Origin: Nocardia sp. NBC_01327
GTDB lineage: Bacteria; Actinomycetota; Actinomycetes; Mycobacteriales; Mycobacteriaceae
DNA length: 64,000 nt
Reading direction: 5' to 3'
NCBI RefSeq assembly: GCF_035958815.1
Contig: NZ_CP108383.1
Span: forward strand, 5,146,001-5,210,000
Shown here: positions 31,838-39,163 of the stretch, in pieces
How the letters are laid out: each line of letters begins with the position of its first letter
How positions within the stretch are numbered: position 1 is the stretch's first letter
Made by a program: the position numbers and the translations under genes
The notes under the pieces: model-generated
Seen by the model: the letters and a program-made list of their open reading frames with translations, nothing else
Told to the model about the DNA's origin: nothing
The model's database searches: none

Positions 31838-32395
31838 TTACTTCTTGCCCTTGGGGGTTTCGAGCGGGCGCTGGTAGTCGGGCCGCGTCGGATCGGCGCG
31901 CCATCTGCCGCCATCGGAGCACACCACCACGGCCGTGCGGTGCGCGTCGCGCAGCAGCTCGACGGCCGCGTGGTAGCCGGTGTGGTCGAGGATCTGGAAG
32001 GTCACCGGGCCCATGTGCAGGTCCACCCAGTGCACGGTGCGCTTCCATGTCTGGTTGTAGGCGCTGCGGTGCACGACCGCGTAGTCGGTGGGCCAGGTCC
32101 AGGTCAGAGCGAGAGTGGCGACCGGGAATTCTCCGGCCGGGGGCGTCTGCGCGGGCGCGGTGTTGTCCACGTTCATGAGCAGTGCCCGGGCGGCGGCGAA
32201 GCCTTCCAGGACGGTCGCTGCGGCGGCGGCAGTGAGGAAGCGGAGCGCGATGCCGCCCCACACGACGGTCACGGCGGCTTCGGAGGTGCGGGCGTGCACG
32301 ACGTCGATGCGGCCGGTCTGCGGTCCGGCGATACGGGCGGTGGTGTGGGTGAGGATGACTGCTTCGCGGGTGTGGATGTTGCCGGTCTTGCTCAT
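31838..32395 (-). CDS. Phage hypothetical protein, 185 aa
   Basis: MSKTGNIHTREAVILTHTTA...; alpha/beta soluble protein with several Trp and His residues in WTWPTDYAVVHRSAYNQTWK. First gene of the leftward unit governed by the palindrome at 32455. A non-viral (plasmid or integrative element) origin is possible, but no homologue was recognised with confidence. Confidence 0.5.
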   Translation of the reverse strand: MSKTGNIHTREAVILTHTTARIAGPQTGRIDVVHARTSEAAVTVVWGGIALRFLTAAAAATVLEGFAAARALLMNVDNTAPAQTPPAGEFPVATLALTWTWPTDYAVVHRSAYNQTWKRTVHWVDLHMGPVTFQILDHTGYHAAVELLRDAHRTAVVVCSDGGRWRADPTRPDYQRPLETPKGKK

Positions 32396-32454
32396 GTGAC
32401 GGTCCCTATCGGGGTGCGGGTGTGGCCTGTGCCTGCCCTATGTCAGCTATCTTA

Positions 32455-32471
32455 TGTCATGAATCATGACA
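32455..32471. promoter_or_regulatory. Perfect 17-bp operator palindrome
   Basis: TGTCATGA-A-TCATGACA, 8+1+8 and fully symmetric. Two additional TATGTCA half-sites precede it (32440 and 32454). It sits in the divergent space between the leftward XRE operon and the rightward gene at 32631, so it is a likely genetic switch site. Confidence 0.75.
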
Positions 32472-32548
32472 CGGTCAAATTGGGGGGACCTCTTGCCGAG
32501 TACGCAGAGGAACTCCGACAGTTGCGACTCTGCGTCGGATTCCCTTGA
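32459..32548 (+). CDS. Possible 29-aa leader peptide within the switch
   Basis: ATG 32459 to TGA 32548 (MNHDTVKLGGPLAEYAEELR...). Its ATG overlaps the operator palindrome. No Shine-Dalgarno; may be a leaderless peptide or chance. Confidence 0.25.
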   Translation: MNHDTVKLGGPLAEYAEELRQLRLCVGFP

Positions 32549-32630
32549 GGCGCTGCGGATTCACTCCACCGCGCGCACCGATGCGGCATGATTGTGTTTG
32601 CAGGAAAGTTTCTCCAGCGAAGGGCAGGAC

Positions 32631-33173
32631 GTGGCGGAACAGCCCGATCCGACCGTGTACATGTCGCGCATCCACACCCCCGGCTGCGCCTGGGCATATA
32701 CGTCGGATTGTGATGATCAGTTCGCCAAGCTACGCGCCAAGGACCCTGAGGCCGCCGAGTTGCTGGCAGCCAAAGCGCGTCGCGCGTACACCCACGGCTT
32801 TCCAGCAACAACAAACAACGAGAACCCGCAGACCAAGGGCTACCCGACACATCGGTGCCCGGTCGGCAAGCAGGTTCAGACCCTGCCGGATGTGAAGTTC
32901 AACGAACAACGCCCTATGCCATGGGCTGGGGAGCTCTACGTCATGTCTGAAGACGAGCGCACCATGTACCGGCTGTACTTCATCGAGCAACGCCCTGCCT
33001 GGAAGGGCACAACCACCCAGATCGTCGGCAGTGGAATCGGCGCGAAGCCGGTGAGCGAATCGGTCGGCTGGGTCAGCGCCAACCAAACCCGTGACATCCA
33101 TGACGCAATGGACTCGGGAGTCACGACCTGCGAAAACGTGAAGACCCGATGGCGGCGCTGGGACTCAGCTTGA
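32631..33173 (+). CDS. Uncharacterised protein upstream of antitoxin-chaperone pair; candidate toxin
   Basis: 180 residues from GTG 32631. The N-terminal half carries Cys/His (HTPGCAWAYTSDC...HRCPVG). The C-terminal half (PWAGELYVMSEDERTMYRLYFIEQRP ... SANQTRDIHDAMDSGV) has a strand-strand-helix pattern loosely like RelE/HigB toxins (the RVLYF and KK-tP-x-eI-A positions). The next two genes encode an XRE protein and a SecB-like chaperone, the partners found in toxin-antitoxin-chaperone modules. Toxin identity is a hypothesis; it could also be an unrelated phage protein. Confidence 0.4.
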   Translation: MAEQPDPTVYMSRIHTPGCAWAYTSDCDDQFAKLRAKDPEAAELLAAKARRAYTHGFPATTNNENPQTKGYPTHRCPVGKQVQTLPDVKFNEQRPMPWAGELYVMSEDERTMYRLYFIEQRPAWKGTTTQIVGSGIGAKPVSESVGWVSANQTRDIHDAMDSGVTTCENVKTRWRRWDSA

Positions 33174-33180
33174 TACCGTT

Positions 33181-33194
33181 TGCGTTTTAACGCA
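33181..33194. promoter_or_regulatory. 14-bp perfect palindrome before the XRE-SecB pair
   Basis: TGCGTT-TT-AACGCA begins 8 bases after the stop of the preceding gene and 54 bases before the XRE ATG. Probable operator for autoregulation by the XRE protein. Confidence 0.65.
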
Positions 33195-33247
33195 TGCGAG
33201 AGTTCCTTGGGTAGGGCATTCTGTGGTCAGTGAAGGGAGAGACGCAC

Positions 33248-33652
33248 ATGGAGATGTTTCCAGGCATCGAGAACCCAACCGATCGTGACCGTGTAGGCCT
33301 AGTTGTCGCAGAGGAACAACTGAACCTGATCTTGGGACTGCGCGCGATCAGGATCCAGCGCGGGCTGTTGGTCTCCGACGTGGCGGAGGAAATGGGCATC
33401 GACCCGTCGCAGGTCTCCAGGTTCGAGAGCGGTGGCACGAATCCAACTTTCTCGACCGTGCGCCGCTACGCGAAGGCAGTGATGGGCGTTTTTCATGTCG
33501 AGACCCGAGCCTGGGAACAAGATCAAGCAGCAGTCACCGAAGGCGCGACCATGGTCGGCAACCTGTTCGCACCACCTCGCCATGCAGGGCAAGCACATGG
33601 CCATCCGACCACATTTGTCGGCTTGAACATGCATGTCGAGGTTGCTCAGTGA
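33248..33652 (+). CDS. XRE-type antitoxin (HigA-like), coupled to SecB-like chaperone
   Basis: 134 residues from ATG 33248 with GGGAG upstream (a GTG at 33230 is also in frame). Residues ~28-80 form the HTH (LRAIRIQRGLLVSDVAEEM...PSQVSRFESGGTNPTFSTVRRYAKAV), as in HigA antitoxins. The C-terminal ~50 residues are probably flexible, which in TAC systems is where the chaperone-addiction segment sits. The stop overlaps the chaperone start by 4 bases (GTGA), guaranteeing coupled synthesis. Confidence 0.7.
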   Translation: MEMFPGIENPTDRDRVGLVVAEEQLNLILGLRAIRIQRGLLVSDVAEEMGIDPSQVSRFESGGTNPTFSTVRRYAKAVMGVFHVETRAWEQDQAAVTEGATMVGNLFAPPRHAGQAHGHPTTFVGLNMHVEVAQ

Positions 33653-34116
33653 CGCTTGCGAAACGCGCCAACAGCGGCGACGTGATCTGGATGCGCCGTT
33701 CTGTAGCGCGACTGGAAAACGTCCCCAGCGACCGTGCGGCTGAGACCAAGATGTATTCGGCCGGCGTCCGCCTGATCGTCGGGCGAGACCTACAAGGGAA
33801 CAACGCCCCCATCCTCGATGTACGGGTCAGCATCGAGATCAAGGATTCCCTCTTTGAAGCCTTCTTCGACGTCAAAGCGAGGTTCGTGTTCGGCGGCGAC
33901 CGGAAGATTCCCGAGGAAACCGAGCTCCGGGACTTCGTTCGCGACTACGGCATCGACTATGCGTTCGGCTTCATTCGTGCTGCTCTTGCCGACGATCTTC
34001 GAGTATTCGGTTTGTCTCCCGCGATCCTGCCACCGACGGCCCTCGACGACGCAAAGGCCTCAGAGCTGACGCTCGTGCATTCAGAAGACATAATGTCCTA
34101 CGAACCGCAAGCCTGA
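33649..34116 (+). CDS. SecB-like chaperone of a probable TAC module
   Basis: 155 residues from GTG 33649. Layout matches the SecB fold as seen in the mycobacterial TAC chaperone Rv1957: VRLIVGRD and VRVSIEIKD strands, the FFDVKARFVFGG strand, then IPEETELRDFVRDYGIDYAFGFIRAALADDLRVFGLSPAILPP, equivalent to the helix-2 and terminal loop region. Such chaperones protect a matching antitoxin from degradation, and some prophage TAC modules act as antiphage switches. Assignment rests on the pattern of residues, not on a search. Probably partners the XRE protein encoded just upstream. Confidence 0.68.
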   Translation: MTLAKRANSGDVIWMRRSVARLENVPSDRAAETKMYSAGVRLIVGRDLQGNNAPILDVRVSIEIKDSLFEAFFDVKARFVFGGDRKIPEETELRDFVRDYGIDYAFGFIRAALADDLRVFGLSPAILPPTALDDAKASELTLVHSEDIMSYEPQA

Positions 34117-34232
34117 TCGCAGGAACAAGACCTTCCGCCAGCACTGCGTGCTCCTGCTCTCCGCAACCCTCAGCGGGGCCGCAGTTGTGTGGCGACTCGA
34201 GACCCTGCGCGAAATCGCCTAGCCTGCGACCC

Positions 34233-34883
34233 ATGGGCAATCGCATCGGTCCGTGTACCTTCCCGAACTGCGCTGACAACCACGGCACCCCGTACCTGAC
34301 CAGCCTCGGTATGTGCGAACCGTGCCAACGCCGGTTAGCGCGGACGCTCGGCTGGTTGGTCATGGACTGGGTGGGCATCCACACCATGTTGCCGATGCCA
34401 GCACGCCGCGGCCGGCAGGAACGGCGAACCGTGCAGAAGGTGTTCGGCCATCCTGCCGAGTGGGCGTCCGATACTGCTGCCGAGATCGGTGTCGTACTCA
34501 ACGAAACCCATGACGCCCTCGCTGAATATCTCGGGGACACCCCGCCGCCTCACCCGGGGATCACCGAACGGTTGCGTGTGCGTGCTGCGTGGGACTACCT
34601 CGAATGCCGTGTCGACCGGCTTGCTCTGACCGATTTCGGGGGAGACGCTGCGACCGACATGCGGGACCTGCACAACAAAGTGCGTTCCCGGCTCGGGTTG
34701 ACCCGTCCGCGGCAGTTGCTGCCCACCCCGTGCCCTGTGTGCGAACTACGCACACTATTCCGGTCGATCGATATCGGGCGCGACTACATCGAGTGCGGAG
34801 GGTGCGGGCATGTAATCCATGAAGAGCACTACCCGTTCTATACGCGGATGGTGCTCGACACGATCCTGGACAGCGCCGCCTGA
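34233..34883 (+). CDS. Phage protein with N- and C-terminal zinc-finger-like motifs, 216 aa
   Basis: ATG 34233 without an obvious Shine-Dalgarno. N-terminal CTFPNC...CEPCQRR and C-terminal CPVCELRTL...ECGGCGHVIHEEH clusters flank a helical middle. This architecture recurs in actinophage genes near the early/late boundary; DNA binding is plausible. A strong terminator follows. Confidence 0.6.
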   Translation: MGNRIGPCTFPNCADNHGTPYLTSLGMCEPCQRRLARTLGWLVMDWVGIHTMLPMPARRGRQERRTVQKVFGHPAEWASDTAAEIGVVLNETHDALAEYLGDTPPPHPGITERLRVRAAWDYLECRVDRLALTDFGGDAATDMRDLHNKVRSRLGLTRPRQLLPTPCPVCELRTLFRSIDIGRDYIECGGCGHVIHEEHYPFYTRMVLDTILDSAA

Positions 34884-34932
34884 TCGGCTACACATGTTAT
34901 GTTCGTGCCAGAGCGATACGTATGCCCCAACG

Positions 34933-34964
34933 AACCCCAGCTGCATGTCCAGCTGGGGTTTTGC
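34933..34964 (+). terminator. Rho-independent terminator
   Basis: aaccccagctg (34933-34943) pairs perfectly with cagctggggtt (34950-34960) around catgtc, followed by ttttg. Ends the unit containing the TAC-like genes and the zinc-finger gene. Confidence 0.85.
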
Positions 34965-34982
34965 CGTGAAAGGGGACCTGGA

Positions 34983-35216
34983 TTGGCTGGCACAGCACTC
35001 GATAACACGGCCGGAATCGAAGACCTCATCACCGCCGCGCAAGCCGCGAGCTTGTGCGGGGTGACCATTGCGGCGATAACCAACTGGGTCGCGCGCGGGC
35101 ACCTCAAAGAATCTGGTCTCGATGAGCGAAACCGCAAGCTGTACAAAGTGATTGACGTCGCGAAAGCAGAGCGTGCGACCCGCGACCATCCGGCCGCACG
35201 CAATCGTTGGGCGTAG
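34983..35216 (+). CDS. MerR-like / excisionase-type HTH protein, 77 aa
   Basis: TTG 34983 with AAAGGGGA 5 bases upstream. The core LITAAQAASLCGVTIAAITNWVARGHL is an HTH_17-type helix-turn-helix as in excisionases and small phage regulators (winged: ...RKLYKVIDVAKAE). It is too short for a sensor domain. A role as Xis or as an early transcription regulator is possible; no integrase is near to support Xis. Confidence 0.65.
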   Translation: MAGTALDNTAGIEDLITAAQAASLCGVTIAAITNWVARGHLKESGLDERNRKLYKVIDVAKAERATRDHPAARNRWA

Positions 35217-35325
35217 CCTCCGGCGCCCCTCAAATCTTGCAGCGTGTCAGCAGTCCCTCGATTCCAATGTCCCTGCCCGGATTTGGCTCGTTCCTGCTGC
35301 GCGCTGCAACACCTCGGTCCGTGGC

Positions 35326-35538
35326 TCAATCAGAAGTGCCATCCGGTGCCGCGGCCGGCCGGACGATCTTCAACGCGCTCGGGCGTGACATCACTGGTGC
35401 AACACGGGCGGCGACCTGATTGGCGCTCATGTGCTGCCGCGCGGCCCGCATCGTGCCGTGCAGCTGTTCTTCGGCCGCCTGCACCGCATGCACAGCCTTA
35501 TCGAGTTCCACCAGGGCGCGGTCACGGTCGTTCATCAT
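35326..35538 (-). CDS. Small helical phage protein, 70 aa
   Basis: MMNDRDRALVELDKAVHAVQ..., predicted two-helix bundle. Overlaps the upstream gene end by 17 bases. Last gene of the leftward unit from 36324. Confidence 0.5.
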   Translation of the reverse strand: MMNDRDRALVELDKAVHAVQAAEEQLHGTMRAARQHMSANQVAARVAPVMSRPSALKIVRPAAAPDGTSD

Positions 35539-35710
35539 CGGTCCCGATCAGTTCGTCGATACGGGTCTCGCGACCCTTGGCCCACAGTTGCGCCAGCCGG
35601 TAATTCGGTGATGTTTCATCGGCGCCGGCGTACGGGTTGCTCGCGCCCGGGTCGGTCGCCGACTGGACGCCTTCCCAATACGCGTGGCGCATATCCTCTG
35701 CGCGGCTCAC
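35522..35710 (-). CDS. Small phage protein, 62 aa
   Basis: GTG 35710 overlaps the preceding stop (GTGA) and is therefore preferred over ATG 35692. VSRAEDMRHAYWEGVQSATD...; no domain recognised. Confidence 0.55.
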   Translation of the reverse strand: MSRAEDMRHAYWEGVQSATDPGASNPYAGADETSPNYRLAQLWAKGRETRIDELIGTDDERP

Positions 35711-36324
35711 CGCAAGAAGTCCGCACGGGCGGCGCGCAGCGCGTTCGCGCGTGAGGGAGACAGGAACTCGGCCCGGTACTCCGCGATCGAGGTACGGCCG
35801 TTGGTGTCCCACCAGGCGCGCAGTTCTTCGCTGGCCATCTTGGTGGCGCGAGCCTCACTGCCGCTCCACAGGTCGCGGGGGTCGACGTCGGCGCGCTCAC
35901 CGGCGGCCGACAGCAGGTAGCCGTTGGTCGCGTGCTCGGCGCGCAGCCACTCGGTGTACACGTGGTCGCGGAATGCCTTGCGGGACAGTTCATCGAACGA
36001 GCGGCCCGTGTAGCCCTGCGAGCGCAGGTGAGCGATAGCGGTGCGGCGCCGCTGAGTCTCGACGCGCACCCCGTACGCGCGCTCGGTGGCGTCCTCATGG
36101 GTGACACCAGCGGCGATGAGCTTGTCGTAGGCGGCCTCACGACGGGCCACGCGAGCGGCGCGCGCCTTGGCCAGCCGGATGCGGTGCTGATCTTCGATGA
36201 CGAGCCGGTCGAACAGCTCGTAGTCCTCGGTGCGCAGCGCGCCCTCGATCGCGGCGATGAACTCCTCATCGGTGAGGTGAGCGAACTCGCGGGTGGTGCT
36301 GGCGGGGGCGGTCTTCGTTGTCAT
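35707..36324 (-). CDS. Phage hypothetical helical protein, 205 aa
   Basis: MTTKTAPASTTREFAHLTDE... Long helical protein, strongly charged, rich in Arg/Ala/Glu. No catalytic motif identified. First gene of the leftward unit. Its promoter region carries the TTGACC repeat array at 36338-36385. Confidence 0.5.
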   Translation of the reverse strand: MTTKTAPASTTREFAHLTDEEFIAAIEGALRTEDYELFDRLVIEDQHRIRLAKARAARVARREAAYDKLIAAGVTHEDATERAYGVRVETQRRRTAIAHLRSQGYTGRSFDELSRKAFRDHVYTEWLRAEHATNGYLLSAAGERADVDPRDLWSGSEARATKMASEELRAWWDTNGRTSIAEYRAEFLSPSRANALRAARADFLR

Positions 36325-36337
36325 GCCATAAGACTAC

Positions 36338-36385
36338 GGTCAAAACATTGACCAGTCAATAGGTTGACCAGTAAATCTGTTGACC
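36338..36385. promoter_or_regulatory. Operator array: three TTGACC repeats on a 16-bp period
   Basis: TTGACC occurs at 36348, 36364 and 36380, exactly 16 bases apart (TTGACCAGTCAATAGG, TTGACCAGTAAATCTG, TTGACCAC). The first is also half of two palindromes: GGTCAA-aaca-TTGACC (36338-36353) and ATTGAC-CA-GTCAAT (36347-36360). It lies between the divergent gene at 36324 and the tRNA. Likely repressor or activator sites. Confidence 0.75.
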
Positions 36386-36392
36386 ACATCGC

Positions 36393-36464
36393 TGGTCTGT
36401 AGCTCAACCGGCAGAGCAGCCGCCTTTTAAGCGGCGGGTTCCGGGTTCGATCCCCGGCAGGCCA
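36393..36464 (+). tRNA. tRNA-Lys (anticodon TTT)
   Basis: Full cloverleaf: acceptor TGGTCTG/CAGGCCA (one G-T pair), D arm TAGCTCAACCGGCAGAGCA, anticodon stem GCCGC/GCGGC with loop CTTTTAA (anticodon 36426-36428), T arm CCGGG-TTCGATC-CCCGG. CCA is not encoded. Carried by the phage in its early region, immediately after an operator array. It would decode AAA/AAG, which are rare in a GC-rich host. Confidence 0.92.
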
Positions 36465-36538
36465 ACTTGCAATCCCGACGTTTGATAACCCCTTGTCCGG
36501 ATGGATGTTCCGGCGTCAACTCGACACCAGGAGCATCC

Positions 36539-36829
36539 ATGCAGAACATCTCTATCGGCCGGTACAAACCCGAACGCGCCTTCTACTGCCTCGACCTCGA
36601 CACCGACGGCAACGAAATCGGGCGGACGAAAGTCCACGGCTGGGCCGGCTGGATCGAAGGCGTCCGCGCCGACGGATCAACCTGGATCATGTACCTCGAC
36701 GACCAGGGGAACCCCGACTACTACTGGGCGCACCGAGACTCGGGCGGCGGCGTGATCGGCGACCCGGTGCTTCTCTCGCCTACTTGCCTACAGCGGTCCG
36801 ATCCCACTGAAGGCCAAACGAAAACCTAA
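36539..36829 (+). CDS. Phage hypothetical protein, 96 aa
   Basis: ATG 36539 with AGGAG 5 bases upstream. MQNISIGRYKPERAFYCLDL... beta-rich, with WAGWIEGVRADGSTWIMYLD. Family not recognised. Confidence 0.55.
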   Translation: MQNISIGRYKPERAFYCLDLDTDGNEIGRTKVHGWAGWIEGVRADGSTWIMYLDDQGNPDYYWAHRDSGGGVIGDPVLLSPTCLQRSDPTEGQTKT

Positions 36830-36902
36830 CTCGGACCAACTTGGGCGATGCCGCCGCACTGACCTGCAGCGATCTATTTCAGATGTGTCCAAAGGAGCCC
36901 TG

Positions 36903-37070
36903 ATGAAGATGGCTGGCGCGCTCAAACGCGCACAGGACATCGCACTTGCCCACGGCTGGACCGATCGGGGATGTCTCCCCGAGCCGCTAGGGCTGCTTGT
37001 GCGGGACTACTACGGCTCAGGCAATCCCACGCCACTCGATTTGCACGATGCCGCAGGAGATCGCTTATGA
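36903..37070 (+). CDS. Small phage protein, 55 aa
   Basis: ATG 36903 preceded by AAGGAGCCCTG, an early version of the junction cassette found in the next genes. MKMAGALKRAQDIALAHGWT... Unknown function. Stop overlaps the next ATG. Confidence 0.55.
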   Translation: MKMAGALKRAQDIALAHGWTDRGCLPEPLGLLVRDYYGSGNPTPLDLHDAAGDRL

Positions 37071-37462
37071 CGCAGGAGATTGGTCCGGACACTTCGGACG
37101 GCTATCACACCTTCGCTGAGCTGTACCACTACCGGATGCTGTTCAACGCGTTGCTGTTCAACGAATGGGCGGCTGCAGGGAAGTTCGATGTCCACAAGGC
37201 GTACCGGCACTCGGATGGCTCCATGTATGGCGGCTGGTTCATCGTCGTCGCGCAACTGCCCACCGGGCAGATCAGCAACCACTACTCCGAAGATGACTGG
37301 GACCGGTTCAAGGTGCCTGAGCGTGGCCACACCGCCGAATGGGACGGCCACACTGCCGAGGAAGCCGCAAAGCGGATGGCCGCGTGGCTGGACCAAATGC
37401 CAAGCCCCGCCTTTCCGGAAGTGCCGTTCGATCTCATTCACGTCCGCACCAAGGAGTCCTGA
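37067..37462 (+). CDS. Phage hypothetical protein, 131 aa
   Basis: MTQEIGPDTSDGYHTFAELY..., containing YHYRMLFNALLFNEWAAAGKF and HSDGSMYGGWFIVVAQLPTGQISNHY, a pattern I associate with a conserved phage family of unknown function (dATP/dGTP-pyrophosphohydrolase-like length, but no catalytic motif). Ends in KES-stop, the first of a run of genes ending E(E/K)ES-stop. Confidence 0.6.
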   Translation: MTQEIGPDTSDGYHTFAELYHYRMLFNALLFNEWAAAGKFDVHKAYRHSDGSMYGGWFIVVAQLPTGQISNHYSEDDWDRFKVPERGHTAEWDGHTAEEAAKRMAAWLDQMPSPAFPEVPFDLIHVRTKES

Positions 37463-37653
37463 TGGCAGCCATCGCGGTCAACGCGAAGCTGGGCGACACC
37501 ATGACGTGTCCCGGCTGCAGGGAAATGCTGACGCTGATGCCCGGAGATGGCTGGACTAATCGAAACGGCTTCACCTGCGTGCCGCTCCCAGGCCGCGCAT
37601 ATGGCGTGCACACCGACCACATCACCACGACGATGGCCGCCGAGGAGTCCTGA
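37462..37653 (+). CDS. Small CxxC phage protein, 63 aa
   Basis: MAAIAVNAKLGDTMTCPGCR..., one CxxC and a short beta sheet; ends EES-stop. TGATG overlaps at both ends. Unknown function. Confidence 0.55.
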   Translation: MAAIAVNAKLGDTMTCPGCREMLTLMPGDGWTNRNGFTCVPLPGRAYGVHTDHITTTMAAEES

Positions 37654-37838
37654 TGGCTGCAACACCTTCGGAGATCACCGCCGAGCTCCTGATCCGATTC
37701 CCAGGCTCGAAGGAACCCACGGTGGTCGGCACGGTGACGATCCCCGTGAGGTTCGAGCCTGCAGAGGACGGCAGCGTGAACGTCACCCCTGATCTCAGCG
37801 TTTTCGCGCGCATCGCCAAAGCAGCCGAGGAGTCCTGA
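37653..37838 (+). CDS. Small phage protein, 61 aa
   Basis: MAATPSEITAELLIRFPGSK..., beta-hairpin rich; ends EES-stop embedding the next gene's Shine-Dalgarno. Unknown function. Confidence 0.55.
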   Translation: MAATPSEITAELLIRFPGSKEPTVVGTVTIPVRFEPAEDGSVNVTPDLSVFARIAKAAEES

Positions 37839-38086
37839 TGTCAATCGAAGGCTTCGCTGCCGCATGCGAACTGATCGAGAAGAACATGCTCGAAGCCATC
37901 GAGCGGGTCGCCACAGACCTCACCGTCAACCTCTGCCTGCCAGCGGAGGTCCGAGACCAGATTCACGCGGTGCTCGCGCCGTACGTCTCAGACTGCGCCG
38001 TAGTCCTCGCGACCTCTTTGGCTGCCGGTGAGACGGCCGAGCAGTTCGAAGCCCGTCTTGCCGCACTGAAGATCGAGGAGTCCTGA
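37838..38086 (+). CDS. Small helical phage protein, 82 aa
   Basis: MSIEGFAAACELIEKNMLEA..., helical; ends EES-stop. Part of the same cassette series. Unknown function. Confidence 0.55.
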   Translation: MSIEGFAAACELIEKNMLEAIERVATDLTVNLCLPAEVRDQIHAVLAPYVSDCAVVLATSLAAGETAEQFEARLAALKIEES

Positions 38087-38424
38087 TGAGCACTGGTGTC
38101 CTGATCACCGATGACTGGAAAGTCCTCGACGAACCAGTGCCAGTCGAACTGGGTAACGACAAGGCTGTGGTCACGTTGCCGCCGGAATCTGGTGTAGCCC
38201 AGGCGATACAGAGCGCCCTTGACCCGTGCGCGCGGCTCATTCTCGCGGTGCGAGTCGACGGCCGTTACGAGCACTACGCGCTCGATCAGTTCGAGTTCCG
38301 ATGCGAAGAGACCACCACCTTCGTGGCGACGTTCATCAGCGACCGCAGCAGTTTCGACAAGGCCATACGCCGTGTTCTCGACCTTCATGCTTCGCTCGCG
38401 CCTGATCAGCAGGAGGAGTCCTGA
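38086..38424 (+). CDS. Phage hypothetical protein, 112 aa
   Basis: MSTGVLITDDWKVLDEPVPV..., mixed fold with ARLILAVRVDGRYEHYALDQFEF. Ends EES-stop. Unknown function; TGATG overlaps at both ends. Confidence 0.55.
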   Translation: MSTGVLITDDWKVLDEPVPVELGNDKAVVTLPPESGVAQAIQSALDPCARLILAVRVDGRYEHYALDQFEFRCEETTTFVATFISDRSSFDKAIRRVLDLHASLAPDQQEES

Positions 38425-38522
38425 TGTCCTGTCTCGCCGCCCTGATCGACTCGGTTCTGCACCCGCATCTCCACACCCTGGAGCTGCGATTCACCACACC
38501 GATCGGCTTCTGGACGTGGTGA
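38424..38522 (+). CDS. Very small phage protein, 32 aa
   Basis: ATG 38424 lies exactly in the GAGGAGTCCTGATG cassette, so it should be translated. MSCLAALIDSVLHPHLHTLE...; His- and Leu-rich. It breaks the E-E-S series (ends W-T-W). Confidence 0.45.
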   Translation: MSCLAALIDSVLHPHLHTLELRFTTPIGFWTW

Positions 38523-38687
38523 GTGCCGCCCTCGAGAATGCGCAGCATGTTCGGCACGCCGACAAGCACGCCGACCGCGGTAGCCATTGGCCATGTTGCG
38601 CCAGGGTTCAGCTCCATGCGATTAGTTCGAATGACTGCGACGAATGCGGAGAGCCCTGGCCATGCCCATCCGCGTCGGGGCGAGTCG

Positions 38688-38867
38688 ATGCATAAGTGGT
38701 TGGCCGGCCGCCTGATTCGCCTCGCGCACCGGATCAATCCGCCCAAGCCCACCGAATACCCGGTGCAGGACTTCCACATCCACATCGACTCGCTCGGCGG
38801 CGATCTGAGCAGCTACGAGACCAAAATTCGGGCGACCAACCTTGGGTACACGGGTCACGTCCGATGA
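38688..38867 (+). CDS. Small phage protein, 59 aa
   Basis: ATG 38688. MHKWLAGRLIRLAHRINPPK..., an amphipathic helix then a strand-turn-strand unit. Unknown. The 165 bases between 38523 and 38687 hold no confident gene. Confidence 0.45.
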   Translation: MHKWLAGRLIRLAHRINPPKPTEYPVQDFHIHIDSLGGDLSSYETKIRATNLGYTGHVR

Positions 38868-39148
38868 GCTCCCCATCGGGCGGGGATCAGTGCGAGTGCG
38901 TCCATACCCGAGACGAGCACAGCCGCAGCGCCCGCAAGGACGGCCGTAAGCAGTGCATGGGCACCGATTCGTACGGCATCCGGTGCGAATGCGACGGCTT
39001 CGTCTTCACCAACTCGCTCGAAGACGAGACCGACCCCGACGACCCGAACGACTTCATCCAGCGGCGCTCCGTTGCGCGCCTCGAGGAAGTCCTTCATGCG
39101 GATGACTGCACCAACTACTACGCAAAAGCCCAGGAAAGTGCTCGATAA
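38864..39148 (+). CDS. Cys-rich phage protein, 94 aa
   Basis: MSSPSGGDQCECVHTRDEHS... The CEC...H...C...CECDGF pattern suggests a bound zinc. Acidic C-terminal half. Overlaps the previous gene (ATGA). Family resembles actinophage small zinc-binding proteins; function unknown. Confidence 0.6.
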   Translation: MSSPSGGDQCECVHTRDEHSRSARKDGRKQCMGTDSYGIRCECDGFVFTNSLEDETDPDDPNDFIQRRSVARLEEVLHADDCTNYYAKAQESAR

Positions 39149-39163
39149 CTGCAGGTGGTGAAC

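Larger units (their letters stand above)
37451..38426 (+). repeat. Gene-junction cassette GAGGAGTCCTGATG, five copies
   Basis: Near-identical 14-mers occur at 37451 (AAGGAG variant), 37642, 37827, 38075 and 38413. Each encodes the last codons E-E-S-stop of one gene, supplies the Shine-Dalgarno GAGGAG and carries the next ATG in TGATG. A relaxed copy (AAGGAGCCCTGATG) lies at 36892. Confidence 0.9.

Noticed and set aside
34983..35216. Excisionase call for the small HTH protein
   Set aside because: The fold fits, but no integrase or att site is nearby, so only an HTH regulator is claimed.
36338..36385. TTGACC repeats as replication iterons
   Set aside because: Three copies only, with no replication initiator nearby; an operator array next to divergent genes is the simpler reading.
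37451..38426. Regularly spaced repeats resembling a CRISPR array
   Set aside because: The 14-mers lie at gene junctions with irregular spacing, and the intervals are coding; no cas genes are present.
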